64,000 nt of DNA from Variovorax paradoxus (GTDB lineage: Bacteria > Pseudomonadota > Gammaproteobacteria > Burkholderiales > Burkholderiaceae_C): contig NZ_CP102931.1 of assembly GCF_024734665.1 (NCBI RefSeq), positions 6,322,001 to 6,386,000 of the forward strand, in the 5' to 3' direction. The notes under the pieces were generated by a model, which ran no database searches, had not been told where the DNA came from, and saw nothing but the letters and a program-made list of their open reading frames with translations. Every line of letters starts with the position of its first letter. Within the stretch, counting starts at the first letter, position 1. Positions 37,839-47,611 of the stretch are shown here, in pieces. The position numbers and the translations under genes were made by a program.

Positions 37839-39209
37839 ATGAACCGCGAACCAGACTTTTTCGAGCATCTGCGCGCCGAGCTGTCGAACGGCCGCGTCTG
37901 GCTCGACCGGGCGATCGTGCTGGGCTACGCCATCGCGGCCGGGCTGTTCGTGGTGGGCTTCACGCTGGCCAGCGACTGGGTCTTTGGCGAGTTCCACCGC
38001 TTCTACCGCGCCTGGCCCTGGGCAGTGCTGCTGACGACGCCGCTTCTCACGGCCGGCATCGTCTGGTTCACATTGCGCTTCTTCCCCGGCGCGGGCGGTT
38101 CGGGCATTCCTCAGATCAAGGCGGCCCTGAATCCGGCCCTGCCCGAGGAGCGGCGCTTCGTTTTTGCCTCGCTGCGGCTCACGGTCGCCAAGATCGGGCT
38201 GGGCGCGGCAGGCTTCGCGGCCGGCCTTTCGATCGGGCGCGAGGGGCCTTCGGTCCAGGTGGCGGCGGGGGTGATGCAGCATGCGCGCCGCTGGCTCTCG
38301 CCCAACACCACCATCGATGGCCGGGCGCTGCTGGTTGCCGGCGGTGCAGCGGGCATCGCGGCAGCCTTCAATGCGCCGCTGGCGGGCGTGGTCTTCGCCA
38401 TCGAAGAGCTGTCGGGCCGGCTCGAGGCGCGCTCCAGCGGCCTGATCATCACGGCCATCGTGCTGGCGGGCCTGGTGGCTGTGTCGGCCTTCGGCAACAC
38501 GAGCTACTTCGGCGTGATCCGCGTACCCCGGCTGGGCTGGGACATGCTCGGGCCCGGCCTGCTGGTCACCCTGCTGAGCGGCGCGGCCGGCGGGCTGTTC
38601 GCGCGACTGCTTATTGCCTCGCTCACGGGCGCGGCCGGGCGCTTCAGCCGCTGGCGGGCGCGCTTTCCGGTGCGGTTCGCGGCCTGCGGCGGGCTGGCCG
38701 TGGCCGCCATCGGACTGGCGACGGGCGGCGTCACCTTCGGCGCGGGCTCCGAGGCGGTCAAGCAGATGCTGCAGGGCCATGACGAGCTCACGCCGCTCTA
38801 CACCGTGCTCAAGTTCATCGCCACCTGGCTCACGGCCTGGTGCGGCGTGCCGGGCGGCATCTTCGCGCCGTCGCTGTCGATCGGCGCGGGCATCGGCGAC
38901 GCGGTGGCGCGGCTGGCCAGCAGCGACCAGGGGCCGGCGCTCATCGCCATGGGCATGGCCGGCTTCCTGGCGGCGGTGACGCAGGCGCCGCTCACCGCCT
39001 TCATCATCGTGATGGAGATGGTCGACGGCCACTCGATGGTGTTGAGCCTGATGGCCGCGGCCATGCTGGCCAGCCTGGTCTCGCGGATGATCAGCCGCCC
39101 GCTGTACGACACGCTGGCCGAGCACATGGTCGGCCGGGCAATAAGCAGTACGGGCAGCACCGAGCCGGTGCATCCGCCCAAGCCTCCAGAGCCCGGCCAC
39201 TCGCCATGA
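37839..39209 (+). CDS. CLC-type voltage-gated chloride channel/antiporter
   Basis: 456 residues from the ATG at 37839 (MNREPDFF); an in-frame ATG at 37785 would add 18 residues. All CLC selectivity motifs are present: [28 protein letters not shown] with the external gating Glu, and [18 protein letters not shown]. It has many membrane helices. The gating Glu fits either a proton-coupled antiporter or a channel. It lies between ssb and uvrA, which are neighbours in many proteobacteria. Confidence 0.9.
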   Translation: MNREPDFFEHLRAELSNGRVWLDRAIVLGYAIAAGLFVVGFTLASDWVFGEFHRFYRAWPWAVLLTTPLLTAGIVWFTLRFFPGAGGSGIPQIKAALNPALPEERRFVFASLRLTVAKIGLGAAGFAAGLSIGREGPSVQVAAGVMQHARRWLSPNTTIDGRALLVAGGAAGIAAAFNAPLAGVVFAIEELSGRLEARSSGLIITAIVLAGLVAVSAFGNTSYFGVIRVPRLGWDMLGPGLLVTLLSGAAGGLFARLLIASLTGAAGRFSRWRARFPVRFAACGGLAVAAIGLATGGVTFGAGSEAVKQMLQGHDELTPLYTVLKFIATWLTAWCGVPGGIFAPSLSIGAGIGDAVARLASSDQGPALIAMGMAGFLAAVTQAPLTAFIIVMEMVDGHSMVLSLMAAAMLASLVSRMISRPLYDTLAEHMVGRAISSTGSTEPVHPPKPPEPGHSP

Positions 39210-39227
39210 AATGCGCGGCGGTCTATC

Positions 39228-42200
39228 ATGTCCGGTTGCCCTCGGACGATCGCCCCCTTGAATTCAATATCCACTGAAGACACCGCAGCCGACGCCGAAA
39301 GCGCACGCGATGCGGAACGCGAACGCGCCACCTACCTCGGCGCGGTGCTCGCGCAGCAGCGCATCAGCATCCGCGGTGCGCGCACCCACAACCTGAAGAA
39401 CGTCGATCTCGACATCCCGCGCAACAAGCTGGTGGTGATCACCGGCCTGTCGGGCTCGGGCAAGTCGAGCCTGGCCTTCGACACGCTGTATGCCGAAGGG
39501 CAGCGGCGCTACGTCGAGAGCCTGTCGGCCTATGCGCGGCAGTTCCTGCAGCTCATGGACAAGCCCGACGTCGACGTGATCGAGGGCCTGTCGCCCGCCA
39601 TCAGCATCGAGCAGAAGGCCACAAGCCACAACCCGCGCTCCACCGTGGGCACGGTGACCGAGATCCACGACTACCTGCGCCTGCTGTACGCCCGCGCCGG
39701 CACGCCCTACTGCCCCGACCACCACCTGCCGCTGCAGGCGCAGACGGTCTCGCAGATGGTCGATGCCACGCTTGCGCTGCCGGGCGAACCGCGCCTGATG
39801 ATCCTGGCGCCCGTGGCACGCGAGAAGAAAGGCGAGTTCCTCGAACTCTTCGCCGAGATGCAGGCGGCCGGCTATGTGCGCTTTCGCGTGGACGGGCAAA
39901 CGTACGAATACAACGACCTGCCCAAGCTCAAGAAGACCGAGAAGCACGACATCGACGTGGTCATCGACCGCCTGCGCGCGCGCGCCGACATGCAGCAGCG
40001 GCTGGCCGAGAGCTTCGAGGCCGCGCTGCGCCTGGCCGAAGGCCGCGCCATCGCGCTGGAGCTGGGCGCTGAAGGCGCAGCCGACAAGGAGCACCTGTTC
40101 AACGCCAAGTTCGCCTGCCCGATCTGCCACTACTCGCTGTCGGAGCTGGAGCCGCGCCTCTTCTCGTTCAACTCGCCCGTGGGCGCCTGCCCCAGCTGCG
40201 ACGGCCTCGGCCACCGCGAGGTGTTCGACCCGGCGCGCGTGGTGGCCTTTCCTTCGCTGTCGCTCGCCAGCGGCGCCATCAAGGGCTGGGACCGCCGCAA
40301 CGGCTACTACTTCAGCATGATCGAGAGCGTCGCGAAGCACTACAAGTTCGACGTCGACGCGCCCTTCGAGTCATTGCCGGCCTCGGTGCAGCAGGTGCTG
40401 CTGCACGGTTCGGCCGCCGAGGAGATCAAGTTCAACTACACCATGGAATCGGGCAACTTCGCGGGCAAGAAGCTCACGAAGAAGCATCCCTTCGAGGGGA
40501 TCATCCCGAACATGGCGCGGCGCTACCGCGAGACCGATTCGGTGATGGTGCGCGAAGACCTCGCGCGCTTTCGCAACCTGCAGCCCTGCCCCGACTGCGG
40601 TGGCTCGCGGCTGCGGCCCGAGGCGCGCAACGTGTTCCTGGTCGACGAATCGAACCGGCCCGCCGACGGCAGCGAACCACCGCGCATGGCGATCTTCGAG
40701 CTCAGCCGCCTCACGCTGCGCGATTCGCTCGCGTGGTTCCATACGCTCAAGCTGCGCGGCGCCAAGGCCGACATCGCCGACAAGGTGGTGCGCGAGATCG
40801 GCCTGCGCCTGAAATTCCTGAACGACGTGGGCCTGAACTACCTGAGCCTGGACCGCAGCGCCGAGACGCTCTCGGGCGGCGAGGCGCAGCGCATTCGCCT
40901 CGCGTCGCAGATCGGCTCGGGCCTCACGGGCGTGATGTACGTGCTCGACGAGCCCAGCATCGGCCTGCACCAGCGCGACAACGACCGGCTCATCGGCACG
41001 CTGAAGCATCTGCGCGACATCGGCAACAGCGTGATCGTGGTCGAGCACGACGAAGACATGATCCACGCCGCCGACCACGTGATCGACATGGGCCCCGGCG
41101 CCGGCGTGCACGGCGGGCGTGTGATGGCGCAGGGCACGTATGCCGAGGTTTCGTCCAACCCCGACTCGCTCACCGGCCAGTACCTGTCGGGCACGCGCAA
41201 GATCGAAGTGCCGAAGCACCGCACCGCGTGGCTGCCCGTCGTGAACAAGCCCGCGTTCAACGAAGGCAAGAAGGCCTCGCGCTTTCCGCCGAGCCCCGCG
41301 GCCGAACGCCGCGCCGCACGCGAGGCCGCCCACCTGGCCACGCAGACCGATCTGCAGGAAATTCGCGTCGTCGGCGCCACCGGCAACAACCTGAAGAACG
41401 TGAGCGTGGCCTTCCCTGTCGGCCTGCTGACCTGCGTGACGGGCGTCTCGGGCTCGGGCAAGTCGACGCTGGTGAACGACACGCTCTACACGGCAGTGGC
41501 GCGCACGCTGTACCGCGCGCACGAAGAACCGGCTGCGCACGAATCGGTCGAGGGCATCGAGTATTTCGACAAGGTCATCAACGTCGACCAGAGCCCCATC
41601 GGTCGCACGCCGCGCAGCAACCCGGCCACCTACACGGGACTGTTCACGCCCATCCGCGAGCTGATGGCCGAGACCAACACCGCGCGCGAGCGCGGCTACG
41701 GCCCGGGCCGCTTCAGCTTCAACGTGGCGGGCGGGCGCTGCGAGGCCTGCCAGGGCGACGGCGTGGTGAAGGTCGAGATGCACTTCCTGCCCGACGTGTA
41801 CGTGCCCTGCGAGGTCTGCCACGGCCAGCGCTACAACCGCGAGACGCTCGAAGTGCTCTACAAGGGCAAGAACATCGCGCAGATCCTCGAGATGACGGTC
41901 GAGACCGCGCACGAATTCCTGAAGGCCGTGCCCACCATCGAACGCAAGCTGCGCACCCTGCTCGACGTGGGCCTGAGCTACATCAAGCTGGGCCAGTCGG
42001 CCACAACGCTGTCGGGCGGCGAGGCGCAGCGCGTGAAGCTCGCGCTGGAGCTCAGCAAGCGCGACACCGGCCGCACGCTGTACATCCTCGACGAACCGAC
42101 CACCGGCCTGCATTTCGCCGACATCGAGCTGCTGCTGAAGGTGCTGCACCAATTGCGCGACGCGGGCAACACCATCGTCGTGATCGAGCACAACCTCGAC

Positions 42201-42344
42201 GTCATCAAGACGGCCGACTGGCTCATCGACATGGGTCCTGAAGGCGGTGCCGGCGGCGGCATGGTGGTGGGCGAAGGCACGCCGGAAAGCATCGCGGCGA
42301 ACGAGGCGAGCCACACGGGGCGCTACCTGAAGCGGCTGCTGTAG
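39228..42344 (+). CDS. uvrA: Excinuclease ABC subunit A
   Basis: 1038 residues. Two ABC-type ATPase cores have Walker A motifs [15 protein letters not shown] (near residue 74) and [15 protein letters not shown] (near 742). The signatures are [19 protein letters not shown] and [18 protein letters not shown]. Zinc-binding cysteines are at ~297 (CPICHYS...CPSC) and ~842 (CEACQGD...CEVC). It recognises damaged DNA with UvrB. The N-terminus is ~35 residues longer than the conserved region; a TTG at 39258 is an alternative start. I found no clear LexA box (CTGT-N8-ACAG) just upstream. Confidence 0.97.
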   Translation: MSGCPRTIAPLNSISTEDTAADAESARDAERERATYLGAVLAQQRISIRGARTHNLKNVDLDIPRNKLVVITGLSGSGKSSLAFDTLYAEGQRRYVESLSAYARQFLQLMDKPDVDVIEGLSPAISIEQKATSHNPRSTVGTVTEIHDYLRLLYARAGTPYCPDHHLPLQAQTVSQMVDATLALPGEPRLMILAPVAREKKGEFLELFAEMQAAGYVRFRVDGQTYEYNDLPKLKKTEKHDIDVVIDRLRARADMQQRLAESFEAALRLAEGRAIALELGAEGAADKEHLFNAKFACPICHYSLSELEPRLFSFNSPVGACPSCDGLGHREVFDPARVVAFPSLSLASGAIKGWDRRNGYYFSMIESVAKHYKFDVDAPFESLPASVQQVLLHGSAAEEIKFNYTMESGNFAGKKLTKKHPFEGIIPNMARRYRETDSVMVREDLARFRNLQPCPDCGGSRLRPEARNVFLVDESNRPADGSEPPRMAIFELSRLTLRDSLAWFHTLKLRGAKADIADKVVREIGLRLKFLNDVGLNYLSLDRSAETLSGGEAQRIRLASQIGSGLTGVMYVLDEPSIGLHQRDNDRLIGTLKHLRDIGNSVIVVEHDEDMIHAADHVIDMGPGAGVHGGRVMAQGTYAEVSSNPDSLTGQYLSGTRKIEVPKHRTAWLPVVNKPAFNEGKKASRFPPSPAAERRAAREAAHLATQTDLQEIRVVGATGNNLKNVSVAFPVGLLTCVTGVSGSGKSTLVNDTLYTAVARTLYRAHEEPAAHESVEGIEYFDKVINVDQSPIGRTPRSNPATYTGLFTPIRELMAETNTARERGYGPGRFSFNVAGGRCEACQGDGVVKVEMHFLPDVYVPCEVCHGQRYNRETLEVLYKGKNIAQILEMTVETAHEFLKAVPTIERKLRTLLDVGLSYIKLGQSATTLSGGEAQRVKLALELSKRDTGRTLYILDEPTTGLHFADIELLLKVLHQLRDAGNTIVVIEHNLDVIKTADWLIDMGPEGGAGGGMVVGEGTPESIAANEASHTGRYLKRLL

Positions 42345-42363
42345 CCGCTTCTCGTCATCAACC

Positions 42364-43119
42364 TCAGGTCGTCGTCTGCACGTGCAGGCGGCTGGTCTTG
42401 CAACGGTGGAGCGCGCGGTAGTGCTCCAGCGGCCGGCCGTTGGCGCCGTAGGCGATCGATTCGATTCGCAGCAGCGGCTCGGGCTGCGGCAGGTTGAGCA
42501 GCTGGCAGGTCTCGGCGTCTGGCAGCACCGCATCGATCCAGCGTTCGGCGCGCACCAGGCGCAGGCCGTACTGGCGGCGCAGCACGTCGTAGAGCGAGCG
42601 GTCGTCCAGGCGCGTGCGGTGCAGGCCCGGCGCAAGGTCTGCGGGCACCACCGTTTCGACCAGCAGGCGCAGCTCGCCATCGACACTGCGCAGGCGCTTC
42701 AGCGCGACAACTTGCGTGTCGTCACTCAAGCCGAGCGACGCAGCTTCCTGCTCGGTGGGCGCGCGCAGCTCCTGCGTGAGGATCTGCGTGCGCACCGAGC
42801 GGCCTTTGCGCTCCATCTCGTCGGAGAAGCCGAGCACGGTCGAGACGAAGTCCTCGTCGCGTTCGCGTGCTGACACGAAGGCGCCGCGACCCTTGATTTT
42901 GTAGATAAGGTTGTTGCGCACCAGGTCGGCCAGCGCCTCGCGCACCACGATGCGCGAGATGCCGAACTGCTCGCCGAGCTCGGCTTCGGACGGCAGCTTG
43001 GCGCCGATGGGCAGCGCGCCCTGCAGGATCTGCAGGCGAAGCGCATCGCGGAACTGGGCCCACAGGGGCGACTCGGAGTCGCGGTCGAGCACGGTCGAAG
43101 TTTCGGTCGAAGAGTTCAC
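42364..43119 (-). CDS. GntR/HutC-family transcriptional regulator with UTRA domain
   Basis: 251 residues from a GTG at 43119. That start overlaps the stop of the upstream gene as GTGA, and there is no ATG in a better place. The winged helix (LPIGAKLPSEAELGEQFGIS, then RIVVREALADLVRNNLIYKI) is followed by a UTRA ligand domain (LQ-type start ELRAPTEQEAASLGL, ending IESIAYGANGRPLEHYRALH). It is the last gene of the kinase-dehydrogenase operon and is the obvious regulator of the whole divergent sugar/polyol regulon. Confidence 0.87.
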   Translation of the reverse strand: MNSSTETSTVLDRDSESPLWAQFRDALRLQILQGALPIGAKLPSEAELGEQFGISRIVVREALADLVRNNLIYKIKGRGAFVSARERDEDFVSTVLGFSDEMERKGRSVRTQILTQELRAPTEQEAASLGLSDDTQVVALKRLRSVDGELRLLVETVVPADLAPGLHRTRLDDRSLYDVLRRQYGLRLVRAERWIDAVLPDAETCQLLNLPQPEPLLRIESIAYGANGRPLEHYRALHRCKTSRLHVQTTT

Positions 43120-44885
43120 GTTGAGGGCTGGCCCAAGGCCTGAGGAGTCATCAATGATGCATCGAAAGACGGCGGCGCATCGGCCACCACCGGCGAAAGC
43201 CGCACGCCGTGGCGCTCGCGCAGGGCGGCGGAGCACGCTTGCAGTTCGTGATGCGCCTGCGCTGCGTCCCAGCCGAGCGCCTCGGCTGCGATGCCAGCCA
43301 TCTCGGCCAGCGCGGCATCGGTGACGAGCCCGCGAATCGCCAGCAGCGTGCGGCGGATCACGAGGTCGTCGAGATGGACCACGCCGGTTTCGAGGCAGAG
43401 GTACGAAAGCTCGGCAACCGAGTAGTCGGGCGCGTGCTGCAGCGGCACGTCGCCCGAGACACCGAGGCGCTGCGCCAGCGGCAGCGCCTTCGATCCGTAG
43501 CGGCGCAGCAGCACCTGTGCGCGCGTGCGGCCCAGGCCGGAGGTGGCAACCATGCGATCGACGAAGCGCTCCGTCGCCTGTGCATCGGCAGGCAGCTCCG
43601 CACCGCCGCCGATGGGCAGCAGTTCGGTCGATGCGGTGCGCGGGCGGCCCAGCTGCTGCAGCACTTCGTTGGTGGCTTCTTCCGCGAGCGCACGGAAGGT
43701 CGTCCACTTGCCGCCGACGAGGCCGACGATGGGAATGTCGCGCGTCGCGTTCGGTGGGTCGAGCACCACCGAGTGGTCGCGCGAGATCTGGCCGGGCTTG
43801 TCGGCATCGGAGCGTGCGAGCGGCCGTACGCCGACATACGTGTACACCACGTCGCCGCGGCCGAAGGACAGGTTCGGGAACACCTCGGCCAGCACGTCGA
43901 GCAGGTAGTCGACCTCTTCGGGCTCCGTGCCGATCTGGTCGGGGTCGTCCACCGGAATGTCGGTGGAGCCCACCAGCACGCGGTCGAGAAAGGGATAGAC
44001 GATGCACACGCGCCCGTCCACCGCCTCGAAATAAGCCATGCGGCCTTCGAGCGCATCGCGCAGCGCGGGATGGTCGAGCACGAGGTGCGAGCCCTTGGTG
44101 CCCATCACGCGCGAGCCTGCGCCGCCGAGCACAGCGGTGCTCCGGTCGAGCCACGCACCGCTGGCATTCACCACGGTGTCGGCCGTCACGCGCACCAGCG
44201 CGCCGGTGATCTCGTCGCGCAGCGTGAGGATGTTGCCCGCGCAACCCATCACGCGGCAGTAGTTGGCGGCGGCCGAGCGCGGCTGGTCGCGGCAGGCGTC
44301 GCCGATGAGTTCGAGGATCAGCCATTCGGGGTGGCTGATCCATGCATCGAAGAAGGTGGCAGTCCAGCGCACCGCAGCGCGGAACAGGCTTCGGTCGTTC
44401 TGCGGCACGCGGCTGATGCGGTGATTGGGCATCACGCGCTGGCGACGGCCCAGCAGGTCGTACAGGCGCAGGCCCGCCGCCACGGCCAGCAGGCCGCGCG
44501 TGCGCTGCGGCGGTGTGCGGCCGAAGAACTTGAGCGCGCTGCTCATCAGCCCGCCGAAGAAGCTCGACAACGGCACCACCGTCTTCAGCGGCTGCACCAG
44601 GTGCGGCGCATTGCGCAGCAGCAGGTTGCGCTCGCGCGTGGCTTCGGCCACCAGCGAGAAGCTGCCGTTCTCCAGGTAGCGCAGGCCGCCGTGGATCATG
44701 CGCGAGGGCGCGCTGCTGGCGCCCGCGCTGAAGTCTCCCTTGTCGACGATGAGGCAGTCGACGCGCTGCAGGCACAGGTCGCGGAACACGCCCACGCCGT
44801 TGATGCCGGCACCGACGATGACTGTCGAGAAGTGGCGGTCAGCCAAAGAAGCCGGACGCACGAAGGGCAGTTGCCAGGCGCTCAT
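43116..44885 (-). CDS. glpD: Glycerol-3-phosphate dehydrogenase/oxidase-like flavoprotein
   Basis: 589 residues. The FAD motif is FSTVIVGAGINGVGVFRDLC and the GlpD signature is SSAPSRMIHGGLRYLENGSF. The C-terminal GlpD cap region is present (LGRTRAQVLLRRYGSKAL, then YLCLETGVVHLDDLVIRRTL). GlpD oxidises sn-glycerol 3-phosphate; its relative EryB oxidises erythritol phosphate. Here its ATG overlaps the kinase stop and its TGA overlaps the regulator's GTG. Because it is bound to a non-GlpK FGGY kinase and an Rbs-type importer, a C4-C5 polyol phosphate is a likely substrate. Confidence 0.85.
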   Translation of the reverse strand: MSAWQLPFVRPASLADRHFSTVIVGAGINGVGVFRDLCLQRVDCLIVDKGDFSAGASSAPSRMIHGGLRYLENGSFSLVAEATRERNLLLRNAPHLVQPLKTVVPLSSFFGGLMSSALKFFGRTPPQRTRGLLAVAAGLRLYDLLGRRQRVMPNHRISRVPQNDRSLFRAAVRWTATFFDAWISHPEWLILELIGDACRDQPRSAAANYCRVMGCAGNILTLRDEITGALVRVTADTVVNASGAWLDRSTAVLGGAGSRVMGTKGSHLVLDHPALRDALEGRMAYFEAVDGRVCIVYPFLDRVLVGSTDIPVDDPDQIGTEPEEVDYLLDVLAEVFPNLSFGRGDVVYTYVGVRPLARSDADKPGQISRDHSVVLDPPNATRDIPIVGLVGGKWTTFRALAEEATNEVLQQLGRPRTASTELLPIGGGAELPADAQATERFVDRMVATSGLGRTRAQVLLRRYGSKALPLAQRLGVSGDVPLQHAPDYSVAELSYLCLETGVVHLDDLVIRRTLLAIRGLVTDAALAEMAGIAAEALGWDAAQAHHELQACSAALRERHGVRLSPVVADAPPSFDASLMTPQALGQPST

Positions 44886-46369
44886 TTCGCAGCTCCCGAC
44901 AGATGGGAAAACACAGGAGACATGGTGTCGATCAGTTCGTTGAAGCCGGCGTTGAAATCGGCATGAGCGCGCGCCTCGATGGCATCGGGTTCGACCGTGT
45001 CACAGGGCGCGAGCAATGCGCTGCCCTGCGCGGTGTGGTCGATGCCTTGCGACATGGCGGCGTAGATGGCGGCACCACGCGCGCCGGTTTCGTCGTCGGC
45101 GCAGCGTTCGACCGGATGAGCCAGGAAGCCGGCGAGCAAACGCACGAGGCGCGTGTCGCTCGCACCGCCGCCGAGCACGGTCGATGCGGACACGGGCAGG
45201 CCGCAGGCTGCAAGGCGCGCTGTGTGCCGCGCGTGCAGCGCGGCGACCGAATCGACCACCGCGCGCGCCATGTCGCCGCGCGTGTGGTGGCTCTTGAGCC
45301 CGACGAAGCCCGCCGTCACGCCGCCACCGCCGTTGACGAAGGGCAGGAAGCGCAGGCCGCCCGCCCCCAGCGGCACCGACATCGCCAAATCGACGACAGC
45401 GCGCGAATCGGCCAGCCCGAGCACCCCGGCCAGCCATGCGATGTTGGCCATCGACGACGGGCTGTTCTCCATGTAGAGCCGCTTGTCCTCGCGGCCGAAG
45501 TTCACGACGGCGGCAACGTCGGGCTTGGGCTCAATCACCGGGCCGATCACCGCGTTCACGCACCAGGTGCCGAAGACCGACACCGCACGGGCGCGTCCTT
45601 CCGCGCAGATCGCGGTCATCGAGGCGAGCAGGTCGATGGCGCCCATCGCCACGGGGATGCCGGCGGGCAGGCCACACAGAGCGGCTTCAGAAGGCCGCAG
45701 CTTGCCGACGACCTCGCCGCTCGGCAACAGCGGCCCGAAAACGTGCGGGCCGAGGTCCGCGATGCCTGAGGCATCGAAGGCCGCCTGCGACCACGTGCCC
45801 GTTGCGATCGACACCAGCCCGGCAGTGCTCGCATCGCTGGCATCGGTCGCGATCTCGCCTGTCAGCAGAAAGCCGAGATAGTCCTTCGCGAACAGCAGCC
45901 GGCGCACCGCGCCGCGCTGCACGGCATCGGTGCCCAGCAGTTCGGCCGCGATCACGGTGGGCTGGCCCGGCCACGGCCTGCAGCCCACATCCGCAAACAG
46001 CGTCTCGCCATGGCCCAGCGAGAGCGAACGCGCACGCGCATCGGCGCGCTGGTCGGTCGAGGCCACGGCCCGTCCGCCCACGAGTTCATTGCGCGCATCG
46101 AGCGCATAGAGCCCCGCGCCGTGGCCCGTGCAGCCGATGGCGCGGACCTCGGCCACGCGGGCGCCGAGCTGGTGGGCGACATCGCGCAGCACATGGGTCA
46201 GGGCCGCGCGAATGGCTGTCGCGCTCACTTCGCATCCCCCTCCAGGCAGCCGGTCGTGCGGCAGTGGCATTCGGGACAAGGCGATGGAGCGGCCGCTCCC
46301 GGCTTCGAGGGCCAGGGCTTTCAGGCTGCTCGACCCCATGTCGATGCCGATCAGTATGTTTGGCTTCAT
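44882..46369 (-). CDS. FGGY-family carbohydrate kinase (L-xylulokinase/erythritol kinase-like)
   Basis: 495 residues from the ATG at 46369. The FGGY N-domain begins ILIGIDMGSSSLKALALE, the middle has AKDYLGFLLTGEIATDASDA, and the C-domain ATP site is TVLGGGASDTRLVRLLAGFL. The stretch AIGCTGHGAGLYALDARNEL resembles L-xylulokinase rather than GlpK. It phosphorylates the imported sugar or polyol; the next gene would oxidise the phosphate. Divergent from the binding-protein gene, with 181 bp between starts. Confidence 0.85.
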   Translation of the reverse strand: MKPNILIGIDMGSSSLKALALEAGSGRSIALSRMPLPHDRLPGGGCEVSATAIRAALTHVLRDVAHQLGARVAEVRAIGCTGHGAGLYALDARNELVGGRAVASTDQRADARARSLSLGHGETLFADVGCRPWPGQPTVIAAELLGTDAVQRGAVRRLLFAKDYLGFLLTGEIATDASDASTAGLVSIATGTWSQAAFDASGIADLGPHVFGPLLPSGEVVGKLRPSEAALCGLPAGIPVAMGAIDLLASMTAICAEGRARAVSVFGTWCVNAVIGPVIEPKPDVAAVVNFGREDKRLYMENSPSSMANIAWLAGVLGLADSRAVVDLAMSVPLGAGGLRFLPFVNGGGGVTAGFVGLKSHHTRGDMARAVVDSVAALHARHTARLAACGLPVSASTVLGGGASDTRLVRLLAGFLAHPVERCADDETGARGAAIYAAMSQGIDHTAQGSALLAPCDTVEPDAIEARAHADFNAGFNELIDTMSPVFSHLSGAAK

Positions 46370-46480
46370 GTCATAACAGCTTCGGCGGAATAAAAGCGCG
46401 TTGCCAGTAGCGTTTCCCCTAGTTATCCTGTCAAACGGGCAGCGCGTACATTCTATCCTGTCATAACAACTGTCGTGACA
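46369..46480. promoter_or_regulatory. Divergent promoter with repeated TGTCA motifs, candidate GntR operators
   Basis: TGTCATAACA occurs at 46369-46378 (touching the kinase start) and 46459-46468. TATCCTGTCA occurs at 46424-46433 and 46454-46463, exactly 30 bp apart, about three helical turns. TGTCGTGACA at 46471-46480 supplies inverted TGACA half-sites. The set spans both promoters of the regulon whose last minus-strand gene is a GntR/UTRA regulator. Confidence 0.5.
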
Positions 46481-46550
46481 CAGAGGATCAAAGCGCTGCC
46501 CTGAAAAGCAGCATCGCAAGCTGAGCCCACCCAACGTGAGGAGACAAAAA

Positions 46551-47597
46551 ATGAGGCGTAATTTCCTGAAGTCCGCCGCGGCAGCCGGCATCGGCCTGGC
46601 CGGCGCCAGCGCATTCGCGCAGCAGCAGGCCGCGGCACCCGCCGCGGGCGGCGGACTGCGCGGCAACCCCAGCGACGTTTACGTGATGAACGTGATGGTG
46701 TCGGGGGTCGAGTACTGGTTTCCCGTCTACGAAATGATGAAGCAGCTCGGCCGCACGCTGGGCGTTCGCACCCGCTACACCGGCACGCCGGAGTACGACG
46801 TGAACAAGCAGCTCGCATCGTTCGAGCAGGAACTGGCGCGCAAGCCCGCCGGCATCCTGCTGCACCCGATGAACCCCGACCCGTTCATCGAGCCCATCAA
46901 CCGCGCGGCGGCGATGGGCATCCCGGTCGTCACCTTCGCGGCCGACTCGCCGAACTCCAAGCGCACCTCTTTCATCACGTCCGACAACGACCGCGAAGGC
47001 ACGCAGGCCGCCGACGCCATCGCCGCATCGCTGGGCGGCAAGGGCGAATACGCCGTGCTGGAGAACCCGGGCCAGGACAACCACGACCGCCGCATCGCCG
47101 CCTTCGTGAACCGCATGAAGGCCAAGCACCCGGGCATGAAGCTGGTCGGCCGCGCCGCCAGCAACCAGGACCCGAACAAGGCCTACCAGGCAGTGCTGAG
47201 CCTGGCGCAGGCCAACCCGAACCTGGGTGCGCTCTTCATGCCCGAGGCCAACTCGGCACTCGGCGCGGCGCAGGCCAAGGTCGAGACCAAGAAGAACATC
47301 AAGGTGATGTGCTGCGACGTGAACGCCAAGATCCTCGACATGATCAAGTCGGGCGACGTGTTCGGCGCCATCAACCCGAACCAGGGCATGCAGGGCTACA
47401 TGGGCATGATGATGCTGTTCCTTGCGAAGAACCCGACGCTCATCGACCCGATGAACGACGCCAAGCGCAACGGCACCAACCCGATGGCCGTGCCCTTCCT
47501 GGACAACGGGCTCGCAGTGGTCAGCAAGGCCAACGCCGACGACTTCTACTGGGACAAGTACCTCGCCCGCCGCGGCACCAAGGGCATCGGCGAGTGA
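46551..47597 (+). CDS. Sugar ABC transporter substrate-binding protein (RbsB type), Tat-exported
   Basis: 348 residues from the ATG at 46551, with GAGGAG at 46538-46543. The N-terminus MRRNFLKSAAAAGIGLAGAS is a twin-arginine signal with cleavage near AFAQQ. The mature protein has the type I periplasmic-binding fold (KPAGILLHPMNPDPFIEPIN, GIPVVTFAADSPNSKRTSFI, AAFVNRMKAKHPGMKLVG). Family members bind ribose, xylose or autoinducer-2. It starts the plus-strand arm of the regulon. Confidence 0.9.
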   Translation: MRRNFLKSAAAAGIGLAGASAFAQQQAAAPAAGGGLRGNPSDVYVMNVMVSGVEYWFPVYEMMKQLGRTLGVRTRYTGTPEYDVNKQLASFEQELARKPAGILLHPMNPDPFIEPINRAAAMGIPVVTFAADSPNSKRTSFITSDNDREGTQAADAIAASLGGKGEYAVLENPGQDNHDRRIAAFVNRMKAKHPGMKLVGRAASNQDPNKAYQAVLSLAQANPNLGALFMPEANSALGAAQAKVETKKNIKVMCCDVNAKILDMIKSGDVFGAINPNQGMQGYMGMMMLFLAKNPTLIDPMNDAKRNGTNPMAVPFLDNGLAVVSKANADDFYWDKYLARRGTKGIGE

Positions 47598-47611
47598 GTG
47601 AGCACAACGCA

